Below, piece after piece: positions 25,298-34,778 of a DNA stretch of 64,000 nucleotides (positions are counted from its first letter, which is position 1; every line of letters begins with the position of its first letter). Source of the stretch: Nonomuraea muscovyensis (GTDB taxonomy: Bacteria > Actinomycetota > Actinomycetes > Streptosporangiales > Streptosporangiaceae); the NCBI RefSeq assembly GCF_014207745.1, contig NZ_JACHJB010000001.1, forward strand, positions 1,426,001 through 1,490,000, written 5' to 3'. Position numbers and translations under genes: made by a program. The notes under the pieces are model-generated. The model was not told the origin of the DNA. It made no database searches and was given only the letters and a program-made list of their open reading frames with translations.

Positions 25298-25657
25298 ATG
25301 ACCAGGTACAAGCACGCGATCGCGGGCCTCGCGGTCGCCACCACCCTGACCGGTGGTGTGGTCGCCGCCTTCGGCGCGGCCACCTCGGCCACCGCCGCCA
25401 CCACCAACGCCACGACCGCCGTGGGAGACCACTCCATGGGCGGCTGCGGCGGTGGCTGGGGCGGCCGCTGCGGCGGCTGGGGCTGGCGCAGCCGTGGCCA
25501 CCACGGCCAGGGCCGCCAGAAGGTCAAGCTCCGCATCCGCATCCACAACAACAACGTGAACGACAACGACAACGACGCCGACGCCGACGCGTTCGCCGTG
25601 TCGCTCCCGCGGCCCACCGAAACGGTCACCACCATCGGACCGCCACCGGCTCAGTAG
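25298..25657 (+). CDS. Small secreted protein with alternating tail (copy 3)
   Basis: 119 residues. The ATG at 25298 follows CGGAGA. Signal peptide YKHAIAGLAVATTLTGGVVA, then GGCGGGWGGRCGGWGW, the GHHGQGRQK linker and the tail KVKLRIRIHNNN to VNDNDNDADADAFA. It differs from the others by a C-terminal extension of about 20 residues (SLPRPTETVTTIGPPPAQ) after the shared tail. Two Cys with C-x7-C spacing could close a small Gly/Trp loop. Codon use is as GC-rich as the neighbours, so there is no sign of recent transfer; the triplet looks like local duplication. Confidence 0.8.
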   Translation: MTRYKHAIAGLAVATTLTGGVVAAFGAATSATAATTNATTAVGDHSMGGCGGGWGGRCGGWGWRSRGHHGQGRQKVKLRIRIHNNNVNDNDNDADADAFAVSLPRPTETVTTIGPPPAQ

Positions 25658-25675
25658 CCGGTAGCCGATCCGCGC

Positions 25676-25710
25676 GAGCGCCGCCCGGCCGAAACGGCCG
25701 GGCGGCGCTC
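25676..25710 (+). terminator. Perfect 16-bp hairpin after secreted-protein copy 3
   Basis: GAGCGCCGCCCGGCCG (25676-25691), loop AAA, and its exact complement (25695-25710). The strong stem 18 nt past the stop ends the triplet. Confidence 0.85.
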
Positions 25711-25797
25711 CACATCACCATCCATCCGGAGAAGTCCCATGACCCCGCGGATCCTCAACCGCACACTCGCGCGCGCCGGCCCGGCCCGGATCAGCGC

Positions 25798-26730
25798 TCA
25801 GGCCGACTTGCGGGCCTTGCGCTTGGGCGCGGCCTTCTCCTCGCCTTTCTCCTCACCCTGCTTCTCGGCCTGCTTCTCGGCCTGCTTCTGCGCGGCGCCC
25901 TTGGCGGCCGTCGACGTCCGAGCCTGCTTCCCGCCCTTGGCCGGCCGGCCCTCCCGCTCCCGCTTGGCGGCCTCCACGCTGGCTCGAAGCGCCGCCATGA
26001 GGTCCACGGCCGGGCCGCCCTCCTCCTCGGTCTCCGGCGGCGCGACGACCTCCTTGCCCGCCACCTTGGCCTCGATCACCTGCTGCAGGGCCTCGCGGTA
26101 GGCGTCGTGGTACTGCTTCGGGTCGAAGTCGGCCTCCATGGTGGTGATGAGCGACTCGGCCATCTTGAGCTCCTGCGGCCGTACCTCGATGTCCTCCTCC
26201 AGGAACTCGAAGTCGGCCGTGCGGATCTCGTCCGGCCAGAGCATGGTCTCCAGCACGAACACCCCGTCGCGCACCCGCAGCGTCGCCAGCGACTCGCGCT
26301 GGCGCAGCGCCACCTTGACGACCGCGACCTGTCCCGAGCTCTCCAGCGCGTTGCGCAGCAGCACGTACGGCTTGGCGCCCTGCCCGTCGGGTTCGAGGTA
26401 GTAGGACTTGGCGAAGTAGATCGGGTCGATCTGCTCGGCCGGGGCGAACTGCAGGACGTCGATCCGGCGCGAGGTGGTCAGCGGCAGGTCCTCGAAGTCC
26501 TCGTCGGTGAGCACGACGATCTCGCCGGTGGCCAGCTCGTAGCCCTTGGCGATGTCGGAGTAGGGCACCTCCTCGCCGTCGACGGTGCACACGCGCTTGT
26601 AGCGGATCCGGCCACCGTCCGCGCGGTGGACCTGGTGGAAGGTGACGTCCTTCTGCTCGGTCGCCGAGAAGAGCTTGACCGGGATCGTGACCAGCCCGAA
26701 GGAGATCGCACCCTTCCAGATGCTGCGCAT
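25798..26730 (-). CDS. ku: Non-homologous end joining protein Ku
   Basis: 310 residues. The N-terminus RSIWKGAISFGLVTIPVKLF, then YKRVCTVDGEEVPYSDIAKG, IDPIYFAKSYYLEPD and AMLWP-type core (VLETMLWPDEIR) identify bacterial Ku, the homodimeric ring that binds DNA ends and recruits LigD. After the core (about residue 255) comes a Lys/Ala/Glu-rich tail typical of actinobacterial Ku that enhances DNA binding. The ATG at 26730 follows GAGGAG. It diverges from the ligase remnant and LigD-type polymerase at 27.1 kb, the usual end-joining arrangement. Confidence 0.95.
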   Translation of the reverse strand: MRSIWKGAISFGLVTIPVKLFSATEQKDVTFHQVHRADGGRIRYKRVCTVDGEEVPYSDIAKGYELATGEIVVLTDEDFEDLPLTTSRRIDVLQFAPAEQIDPIYFAKSYYLEPDGQGAKPYVLLRNALESSGQVAVVKVALRQRESLATLRVRDGVFVLETMLWPDEIRTADFEFLEEDIEVRPQELKMAESLITTMEADFDPKQYHDAYREALQQVIEAKVAGKEVVAPPETEEEGGPAVDLMAALRASVEAAKREREGRPAKGGKQARTSTAAKGAAQKQAEKQAEKQGEEKGEEKAAPKRKARKSA

Positions 26731-26795
26731 GTGCACTCCTCGTCTGCGGTAGCGGGCGGCTCACCCATGGGCACATACCCGTCATGGGGCAAGGA

Positions 26796-27060
26796 ATGCC
26801 ACGCCCAAGGCCATACCCGATCGAGCCGATGCCGGCCGTACCTGGAGCGAAAGGCCTATGGAGGTCGAGGGGGACGGCATCCGCGTCCTCGTGCGCCTCG
26901 ACGGGGGGTTGCGGATCACGGGACGGCACGGGGCCCGGGTGACGGACCCGGTCATCGGCCGTGGCGAAACCGCAGGGTTAGACCCGATCTCGTCGGGGAG
27001 GTGCCCTACACGGGGTGGACGGACGAACTGCGGCCGCGCCACCCCGTGTGGCGGGGCCCG
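26796..27060 (+). pseudogene. Decayed ATP-dependent DNA ligase (LigC/LigD ligase-domain remnant)
   Basis: Three ligase-like pieces lie in different frames. At 26796 an ATG opens MPRPRPYPIEPMPAVPGAKG, like the xxEPMLA start of ATP-dependent ligases. At 26858, in another frame, MEVEGDGIRVLVRLDGG and RITGRHGARVTDP match the adenylation-site region (normally EVKWDGVR...); the catalytic Lys of KxDG is Glu here. At 26971, in a third frame, RRVRPDLVGEVPYTGWTDEL and RPRHPVWRG match the ligase C-terminus. The middle, about 200 or more residues, is missing. Frameshifts plus internal deletion plus loss of the catalytic Lys mean no active ligase. Its place directly upstream of the polymerase gene suggests an ancestral ligase-polymerase operon. 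Confidence 0.75.
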
Positions 27061-27085
27061 GCAGGATCCCCTCGGAGGTCACCCG

Positions 27086-27973
27086 GTGAAGCAGGCGAGC
27101 AAGAAGGTCCCGGTCCGGGTCGAGAGCCGCGACCTCGTCCTGACCAACCTCACCAAGGCGCTCTACCCGGAGACGGGGTTCACCAAGGCCGAGGTGATCG
27201 ACTACTACAGCCGGATCGCGCCGGTCCTGCTGCCGCACCTGCGGGGCCGGCCGCTGACCGTCAAGCGCTACCCCGACGGCGCCGACGGGATGTTCTTCTT
27301 CGAGAAGAACGCCCCGCCGCACACCCCCGACTGGGTCAGGACGGTCAGGCTGCCCGCCCCCGGCAGCACCAAGGACCGCGAGACCATCGACTTCGCCGTC
27401 GTCGACGACCTGCCGACGCTGGTGTACTACGCCAACCTGGCCGCCCTGGAGCTCCACGTCCCGCAGTGGCGGGTCTCCGCGGACGGCGAGGCGCTGCCCC
27501 CCGACACGCTGGTCTTCGACCTGGACCCGGGGCCGCCCGCGACCATCGTCGAGTGCTGCCGGGTGGCGCTCATGCTGCGCGAGGTGCTCGACGCCGAGGG
27601 ACTCACCGCGCTGCCCAAGACGAGCGGCAACAAGGGCATGCAGCTGTACGCCGGGTGGGACTGCCGCGAGGAGCCGTCGGCGTACGCCAAGCGGCTCGCC
27701 CAGCTCCTGGAGCGCCGGCACCCCGACCAGGTCGTCAGCGTGATGGCCAAGAAGGCCAGGCCCGGCAAGGTGTTCATCGACTGGAGCCAGAACAACCCCG
27801 CCAAGACCACCGTCGCGCCCTACTCCCTGCGGGCCGCCCGGCTCCCCACGGTCTCGACACCGCTGCTGTGGGCGGAGGTCGAGGACTGCGGGCGGCCGGA
27901 GGACCTGGTCTTCACCGCCACGGACGTCCTCGCCCGGGTCGGGGAACACGGGGATCTTTTCCGCCGGGCGTAG
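27086..27973 (+). CDS. ligD: LigD-type primase-polymerase domain protein (NHEJ polymerase)
   Basis: 295 residues, equal to a stand-alone LigD polymerase domain of the archaeo-eukaryotic primase family. Seen: LVLTNLTKALYPETGFTKAE, VDDLPTLVYYANLAALELH, metal-binding LVFDLDPGPP (two Asp), TSGNKGMQLYAGW (phosphate contact) and VFIDWSQNNPAKTT (third acid). It fills gaps and adds ribonucleotides at broken ends together with Ku. The GTG start follows CGGAGGTC. No ligase or phosphoesterase domain is attached, and the upstream ligase is a pseudogene, so sealing must use a ligase encoded elsewhere. Confidence 0.92.
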   Translation: MKQASKKVPVRVESRDLVLTNLTKALYPETGFTKAEVIDYYSRIAPVLLPHLRGRPLTVKRYPDGADGMFFFEKNAPPHTPDWVRTVRLPAPGSTKDRETIDFAVVDDLPTLVYYANLAALELHVPQWRVSADGEALPPDTLVFDLDPGPPATIVECCRVALMLREVLDAEGLTALPKTSGNKGMQLYAGWDCREEPSAYAKRLAQLLERRHPDQVVSVMAKKARPGKVFIDWSQNNPAKTTVAPYSLRAARLPTVSTPLLWAEVEDCGRPEDLVFTATDVLARVGEHGDLFRRA

Positions 27974-28007
27974 TCTGGTCCCGTCCGCGTCTACAAGGAG
28001 AGCGCAT

Positions 28008-28214
28008 ATGTCGGAGATTGACCCTCGTGGGGACGATGCGTACGAGGACGTAGAGCTGCCGATCGAGGCGCCCGAGGCCGACGCCGCCGAGCAGCAGCGC
28101 CAGGCCCTCGAGGAGGAGCAGCGTCCGCGGACGTCCCTCCCCCTTGAGGCCGATCCCGCCGACGCGGCCGACCAGGACCGGGTGGTCGACCTGGATGACG
28201 ACGACTACCGGTGA
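28008..28214 (+). CDS. Small acidic hypothetical protein
   Basis: 68 residues, starting MSEIDPRGDDAYEDVELPIE and ending VVDLDDDDYR. The ATG follows AAGGAGAG. About one third of the residues are Asp or Glu, with Gln/Glu runs in the middle (EQQRQALEEEQR), so it is probably disordered or a short coiled coil. It lies 34 nt after the polymerase and just before the TetR gene. The strong ribosome binding site argues that it is translated. No family recognised. Confidence 0.7.
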   Translation: MSEIDPRGDDAYEDVELPIEAPEADAAEQQRQALEEEQRPRTSLPLEADPADAADQDRVVDLDDDDYR

Positions 28215-28232
28215 GGGGCGCTGACCTGCCCG

Positions 28233-28282
28233 TAAGATGTGCGCACCGAGCGCACCCAGAGACCCGAGCGCACTGAGAGACC
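28233..28282 (+). promoter_or_regulatory. Putative promoter and 18-bp tandem repeat before the TetR gene
   Basis: TAAGAT at 28233-28238 fits a -10 box. It is followed by two adjacent copies of an 18-bp unit (28247-28264 and 28265-28282; 16 of 18 identical, core CGAGCGCAC). Because 18 is a multiple of three the repeat could be coding if translation began at GTG 28239, but it may also be an operator. Confidence 0.4.
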
Positions 28283-28283
28283 C

Positions 28284-28916
28284 ATGGGAGACCGCGTGAC
28301 CGCAACCCCGGACGCCAAGCCCCGGGGCACCCGGCTGCCCCGACTCGCCCGCCGCAGGCAGCTGCTGAGCGCGGCGCAGGAAGTGTTCGTCGAGAACGGC
28401 TACCACGCGGCGGCCATGGACGAGATCGCCGACCGGGCGGGCGTCAGCAAGCCGGTGCTCTACCAGCACTTCCCCGGCAAGCTGGAGCTCTACCTCGCGC
28501 TGCTCGACCTGCACGTCGACGACATGGTCAACCGTTGCCGCGAGGCCCTGGCCTCCACCAACGAGAACAAGCTGCGGGTGCAGGCGACGTTCAGCGCGTT
28601 CTTCGACTTCGTCTCCACCCAGGGCGAGGCGTTCCGTCTCGTCTTCGAGTCCGACCTGCGCAACGTCGCGCCGGTGCGGCAGCGGGTGGAGCGGTCCCTG
28701 CGCGAGTGCGCGGAGATGGTCAGCGCGGTGATCCAGGAGGACACCGGCTGCACCAGCGACGAGGCCCACCTGCTCGGGGTCGGCCTGGTCGGCATGGCCG
28801 AGGTGAGCGCCCGCTACTGGGTCACCACCCACGGCTCGATCCCCAAGGACGCCGCCGAGCAGCTCATGGCCCGCCTCGCCTGGCGCGGCATCAGCGGTTT
28901 TCCGCGTACGGCGTAA
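28284..28916 (+). CDS. TetR family transcriptional regulator
   Basis: 210 residues. The N-terminal helix-turn-helix reads LLSAAQEVFVENGYHAAAMD and EIADRAGVSKPVLYQHFPGK, classic TetR. The ligand domain has a conserved FFDFVSTQGEAFRLVFESDL segment. The ATG at 28284 follows GAGAGA; GTG 28296 (after GGGAGA) and GTG 28239 are alternatives. It directly precedes the DUF3107 gene. In mycobacteria the pair Rv3208/Rv3208A has the same layout. Ligand unknown; the tandem repeat just upstream is a candidate self-binding site. Confidence 0.9.
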   Translation: MGDRVTATPDAKPRGTRLPRLARRRQLLSAAQEVFVENGYHAAAMDEIADRAGVSKPVLYQHFPGKLELYLALLDLHVDDMVNRCREALASTNENKLRVQATFSAFFDFVSTQGEAFRLVFESDLRNVAPVRQRVERSLRECAEMVSAVIQEDTGCTSDEAHLLGVGLVGMAEVSARYWVTTHGSIPKDAAEQLMARLAWRGISGFPRTA

Positions 28917-29037
28917 CACGTTCGCTGGTCGCGATCAGCTCCCCTTTCCCGGCTGCGGGTGGGCGACGATGGACAGAGCCAGCCCCCGTCGAGCGACGGC
29001 TCGCAGTGGCCGCGTCACAGGCACGAAAGGGAGCACG

Positions 29038-29268
29038 ATGGAAGTCAAGATCGGTGTCCGGTCCGTTCACCGCGAGCTCGTCGTCGAGACCGAGATGTCG
29101 TCCGAGCAGGTGGAAGAGGAGATCCGCAACGCCCTGGCCGCCGATCGGGGCGTGTTCTCCATCACCGACATGAAGGGCAGGCGCGTGCTCGTGCCGGTCG
29201 CCTCGCTCGGGTTCGTGGAGATCGGCGAGGACGAGCCGAGGCCGGTGGGCTTCGGCGGCACCCTCTGA
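29038..29268 (+). CDS. DUF3107 family protein
   Basis: 76 residues, MEVKIGVRSVHRELVVETEM followed by VEEEIRNALAADRGVFSITD and KGRRVLVPVASLGFVEIGE. This small alpha/beta protein is conserved across actinobacteria (TB9.4, Rv3208A, in M. tuberculosis). The ATG follows GAAAGGGAG. The EIG-DEPRPVGFG ending is typical. Its function is not established; a PilZ- or SpoVT-like fold is possible. Probably transcribed separately from TetR, given the 121-nt gap. Confidence 0.88.
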   Translation: MEVKIGVRSVHRELVVETEMSSEQVEEEIRNALAADRGVFSITDMKGRRVLVPVASLGFVEIGEDEPRPVGFGGTL

Positions 29269-29371
29269 CGTTCGCGCCGGCGTTCACGCCGACGCGCACG
29301 CTGACGTTCGCGGTGTGAAGGGCGTGAGGGCGCGGCCATCGCCGCCCCTCACCGCCCCGGCCGGCGGCCGG

Positions 29372-30013
29372 TCAGAGGCCGAGGGCCGCCATCCGCTTGC
29401 CGTGCTCCTCTGTCAGCCGGGCGAACATCCGCGAGATCTCCGCCTGGTCGTCCGCTCCCTCCACGAGCATCCGGGCCAGCTCCGGCCGGGCCGCGGCGAC
29501 CCGCTGCCCCTGGCTGAGCGCTTCCCCGACGAGCCGCCGCGCCCACAGCGCCAGCCGTCCCGAAGCCGCCGGGTCCGCCTTCAGCGCGGCCCGCACCCGT
29601 TCCACCGCGAACTGCGAGCGGCCCTCGTCGGCCGACACCACGTCGACCAGCTTCGCGATCGACGGGTCGAGGCGCTTGGCCGCCTCCCGGTAGAAGTCGA
29701 ACGCGATGCCCTCCCCGACGTACGCCTTGACCAGCGCCTGCAGCCAGTCGGACGGCGCGGTCTGGGCGTGCCAGGCGTCCAGCGGCTCCACGAACGGCGC
29801 CATGGCCCGCTCCGGGTCGGCGCCCAGCTCGGCGAGCTGGTCGCGCAGCAGACGGAAGTGCTCGTACTCGGCCACCGCCAGCTCGCTGAGCGCGGCCCGG
29901 TCGGCCAGCGAGGGCGCCAGCGCCGCGGCGTCGTCCGTCATCCGCGCGAAGGCGCTGAGCTCGGCGTAGGCGAGGACGCCGAGCAGGTCGAACACACCAG
30001 GAGAGTCCTTCAT
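29372..30013 (-). CDS. Ferritin-like fold protein (MiaE-like)
   Basis: 213 residues, all helical. Candidate di-iron ligands occur in LAYAELSAFAR, SELAVAEYEHFRLL (ExxH), YVGEGIAFDFYREA and SADEGRSQFAVERV. Such proteins are often labelled tRNA-(ms2io6A)-hydroxylase-like or ferritin-like hydrolase; the second ExxH is not complete, so activity is uncertain. The ATG at 30013 has no ribosome binding site, but TACGCT lies seven nt upstream, consistent with a leaderless transcript. It is convergent with DUF3107 and diverges from the RNA helicase, the same neighbourhood as Rv3210c next to rhlE. Confidence 0.8.
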   Translation of the reverse strand: MKDSPGVFDLLGVLAYAELSAFARMTDDAAALAPSLADRAALSELAVAEYEHFRLLRDQLAELGADPERAMAPFVEPLDAWHAQTAPSDWLQALVKAYVGEGIAFDFYREAAKRLDPSIAKLVDVVSADEGRSQFAVERVRAALKADPAASGRLALWARRLVGEALSQGQRVAAARPELARMLVEGADDQAEISRMFARLTEEHGKRMAALGL

Positions 30014-30020
30014 GGAAGGC

Positions 30021-30026
30021 AGCGTA
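30021..30026 (-). promoter_or_regulatory. -10 box of a leaderless promoter (ferritin-like gene)
   Basis: TACGCT seven nt before ATG 30013, which has no ribosome binding site. Confidence 0.5.
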
Positions 30027-30254
30027 CTTCGCGAAAATCTACGGGAACATCCAGAAGCTCGGCCTGCGTTGTGGTATCGAGTACACTGCTCTGTGAAAGT
30101 GCGACCGCCCTGTGTTATTTCGGGGGATTTCCCCGATAACCCCCCGCTTCCCCGGGTCTGCGGTCGCTGATGACACGCGAGGGCTGGCTCTACCGCGAGG
30201 ACCCTGACACGGGGATGGTTTCCCACCCGTCGGTCCCGGCAGGCCCGCCTTCAT

Positions 30255-32222
<1,968 letters not shown>

Positions 32223-32236
32223 GACCCAGCCACGCC

Positions 32237-32272
32237 CGCAAGGCGCGCGCCCCTGGGGGTGCGCGCCTTGCG
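32237..32272 (+). terminator. Terminator after the RNA helicase
   Basis: Perfect 12-bp stem CGCAAGGCGCGC (32237-32248) with GCGCGCCTTGCG (32261-32272), 12-nt loop, starting 15 nt after the stop codon. Confidence 0.85.
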
Positions 32273-32580
32273 GCGTTCATGGGCACCTCTCGGGCACGAC
32301 GCCCAGGCGCCAAGCACCGGGTACCGCCCACCGGGCACAGGCGCGGGAGCACGGGCGCGGCGAGCGACCCCCCAGGGCCCGGAAGGCGGCCGCCGCTTCC
32401 TCCGGCCGCGGCTCAGGCGGACTCGTTCGACCGGGCAGGTGGGTGACAGGTGGTCGGGTCCGCTTGCGAGGTGGGGGGCCGAATCCACGGTTCGCGCATA
32501 CGTCGCAACTCCCCTGAATCGCACCAGCGTACCGCGTTCGCCGGTGTCGGGCCGCTGACCTCGGGGTATTGTTGCCCCAC
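32273..32580. other. Gene-free interval of about 300 nt
   Basis: Between the helicase terminator and the next hydrolase no frame has a ribosome binding site, motif or plausible composition. The right end holds the hydrolase promoter (TATTGT at 32567). Nothing else recognised. Confidence 0.5.
32567..32572 (+). promoter_or_regulatory. -10 box of a leaderless promoter (hydrolase 32581)
   Basis: TATTGT eight nt before GTG 32581; no ribosome binding site at usual spacing. Confidence 0.45.
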
Positions 32581-33471
32581 GTGAGCACGCCGCGATTCCT
32601 GACCCTGCCACCTGGCGTCGCACCTCAGAAGATCGAGACGCCCCAGGGCAGCTTCGCGGCCCTTGAGGCGCTTCCGGTGAGCGGCGTGGTGGAGCGCTGG
32701 CCCGCACTGCTGGTGCCGGGCCTGACCGGCAGCAAAGAAGACTTCATCGCGATCCTGCAGACGCTGGCCCAGTCCGGCCGGCGAGTGCTCGCGGTCGATC
32801 TGCGCGGCCAGTACGAGACGCCGGGCCCCGACGACCCCAGCGCCTACACCTGCGCGGCGCTCGGGGCCGACATCGACCTGCTGGCCCAGGCGACGGGCGG
32901 CGGCGAGCCCATCCATTTGGTCGGCCACTCCTTCGGCGGGCTGGTGACCCGAGAGGCCGTCGTGGACGGGCGGACGAAGTTCGCGTCGTTCACGCTGATG
33001 GGGTCGGGCCCCGCCGCGATCGTCGGCAGGCGCGCGCACCACAGCCGCACCCTCATGAAGGAGGTGCCCGAGCAGGGCCTGGAGGAGGTCTGGCACTCCA
33101 GGTTCGAGCCGGAGGCGCTCAACGCCGGGGTGCCCGACGACATCCTGGCGTTCCTGCGCAAGCGGCTGCTCGCCAACTCCCCCACGGCGCTGGCCTGCAT
33201 GGCCGAGCAGGTCGTCACCATGCACGATCGCACCGAAGAGCTGCGGCAGGTGGAGGTGCCGACACTCGTCCTGTACGGCGAGCACGACGACGGCTGGCCG
33301 CCCGAGACGCAGTCGGAGATGGCCGCGGCCCTGGGCGCCGAGAGCGTGGTCGTGCCGGGCGCCGCCCACTCGCCTGCTGTGGAGGCGCCGGAGACGACCG
33401 CTGCGGCGCTGGTGAGGTTCTGGAACGCGGCCGAGAGCCGGCTCTTGGACAGCCGGTCCGGCGGCATGTGA
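32581..33471 (+). CDS. Alpha/beta hydrolase
   Basis: 296 residues. LLVPGLTGSKEDF is the oxyanion loop, VGHSFGGLVTR the nucleophile elbow, TLVLYGEHDDGWPPE carries the acid, and VPGAAHSPAVEAPE the His, so the triad is complete. No signal peptide. The GTG start lacks a ribosome binding site and has TATTGT eight nt upstream. The gene follows the helicase terminator, so it is its own transcription unit. Substrate cannot be inferred. Confidence 0.88.
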   Translation: MSTPRFLTLPPGVAPQKIETPQGSFAALEALPVSGVVERWPALLVPGLTGSKEDFIAILQTLAQSGRRVLAVDLRGQYETPGPDDPSAYTCAALGADIDLLAQATGGGEPIHLVGHSFGGLVTREAVVDGRTKFASFTLMGSGPAAIVGRRAHHSRTLMKEVPEQGLEEVWHSRFEPEALNAGVPDDILAFLRKRLLANSPTALACMAEQVVTMHDRTEELRQVEVPTLVLYGEHDDGWPPETQSEMAAALGAESVVVPGAAHSPAVEAPETTAAALVRFWNAAESRLLDSRSGGM

Positions 33472-33558
33472 CCATCTCCTTGCCAGGGGGCGTTGACGGC
33501 CTCCTTGCCATGGGGGCATCCGACGACGTCGTGGTGCAGCCGCCGCGCAGGGCGTGCT

Positions 33559-33693
33559 GTGAGCTATATCACTCTTCTGGATTCGGCTGTGGTGACGGGT
33601 CTCCGGTCGGCGGCTGGACGCAAGCCGCCTCCGCGGGACAGCTCGCGCATCGACGATGCCGGTGATCTTCCGATCTCGACTGCGCAGGCGTGA
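33559..33693 (+). CDS. Possible 44-residue small protein
   Basis: A GTG-started frame (SYITLLDSAVVTGLRSAAGR, ending DAGDLPISTAQA) with AGGG about seven nt upstream and a hairpin two nt after the stop. Composition is more protein-like than the usual shadow frames, with fewer Pro/Arg runs at its start. No family recognised, and it could be chance. Confidence 0.25.
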   Translation: MSYITLLDSAVVTGLRSAAGRKPPPRDSSRIDDAGDLPISTAQA

Positions 33694-33694
33694 C

Positions 33695-33723
33695 GATGGT
33701 GCTCGCCACTCACGTGCACCATC
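33695..33723. terminator. Hairpin between the possible small gene and the RecB-like nuclease gene
   Basis: GATGGTGC (33695-33702) pairs with GCACCATC (33716-33723). It lies just downstream of the minus-strand nuclease gene and could serve as a terminator in either direction. Confidence 0.5.
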
Positions 33724-33749
33724 ACCGGCGAGCCGGTGGGGGTGGCGGG

Positions 33750-34778
33750 CTACTCGGCCAGGCCGTCCCAGGGGCGGCGTTCGGGGGCGGCGGTGCGGCC
33801 CTCGGGGCAGTGGCGGCGGAAGTCGCACCACGAGCAGAGGGGACCCGGGTTGGGGGCGAAGATCTCGTCGAGCTCCGGTGGCAAGGCGGTGGGCGGGGTG
33901 GCCGACGCGTACGGGGTGCCGGGCGAGGATCGGGGCGTGGACGAAACCGTGGAGGCGGGCGGGGGCCCGGAGACCGGCGAGCCCGTGGCGGCAGGCTCGG
34001 ACGGCGGCTGCGCGGGCGCTGCGGGTGACGGGCGGGCGGCGGGCCGGGTGCGCGGGGCCGGGCGGGCGCCCATGAGGTCGCGGTAGCGCTCGTCGGCCGT
34101 GGCCGCCTCGACCGCCATCTCCTCCGCCCGCCGCAGGTGGCGCCCCAGGGACTCGTCCGTGTGCCGCCACTCGACGATCTCGCCGGTCGGCAGGTGGTGC
34201 AGCTCCACCGCGTGGCACGGGGTGCGCATCATCCGGGACGCGGCGACGGCGTAGACGGCCAGCGCGAGCGACGAGCGCGCGTCGTCCTGGGTGAGCGGCC
34301 GGCGGCCGGTCTTGTAGTCGACCACCACCAGCTCGTCGCCCCGCCGGTCGAGCCGGTCGATGCGGCCGGACACGGCGATGACCTTGGTGCGGGTGGCCAC
34401 CGTGCGCTCGACGCCCACCGGGTCGTCGGACGGGTCGAGCGTGCCGGTGTAGCCGGTCACGTAGTCGCGGGCGCGGCCGAGCCACTGCGCCGACTGCTCG
34501 GCGTCCCGGAACCCCTCCGCGATCCAGCCGTTGGTGAGCAGGATGGCCGCCGTGAGCGGGGTCCGGCGGTCGTACGGCTCGCGCCACCACGCGGCCAGCG
34601 CGTTGTGCACGCTCGCGCCCACGCTGTTGTGCGCCCAGGCCGGCCCCTTGGCGGGCTGGGGCCGGTCGAGGTAGGTGAACCGGTAGCGGCGGCGGCAGTC
34701 GAGCCAGGAGTTCAACCGCGACGGCGTGCACGAGTAGAGCCGCCGCGGCATCCCGTCCAGCGGGAGCTGGTCGTACAC
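33750..34778 (-). CDS. RecB family (PD-(D/E)XK) exonuclease with Fe-S cysteines
   Basis: 342 residues. Begins with CTPSRLNSWLDCRRRYRFTY, the first Cys-bearing helix of Cas4/AddB-like nucleases. Catalytic motif ELVVVDYKTGRRPL with downstream LALAVYA helix. The other three cysteines are in LCSWCDFRRHCPEGR (C-x2-C-x5-C), completing a 4Fe-4S site. No helicase domain is present. A comparable single-domain RecB protein is common in actinobacteria (Rv2119-like). The GTG start directly follows the TAG of the upstream gene, so translation is coupled to the metallo-beta-lactamase-fold protein. The segment before the last cysteines is Pro/Ala-rich. Confidence 0.88.
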   Translation of the reverse strand: MYDQLPLDGMPRRLYSCTPSRLNSWLDCRRRYRFTYLDRPQPAKGPAWAHNSVGASVHNALAAWWREPYDRRTPLTAAILLTNGWIAEGFRDAEQSAQWLGRARDYVTGYTGTLDPSDDPVGVERTVATRTKVIAVSGRIDRLDRRGDELVVVDYKTGRRPLTQDDARSSLALAVYAVAASRMMRTPCHAVELHHLPTGEIVEWRHTDESLGRHLRRAEEMAVEAATADERYRDLMGARPAPRTRPAARPSPAAPAQPPSEPAATGSPVSGPPPASTVSSTPRSSPGTPYASATPPTALPPELDEIFAPNPGPLCSWCDFRRHCPEGRTAAPERRPWDGLAE

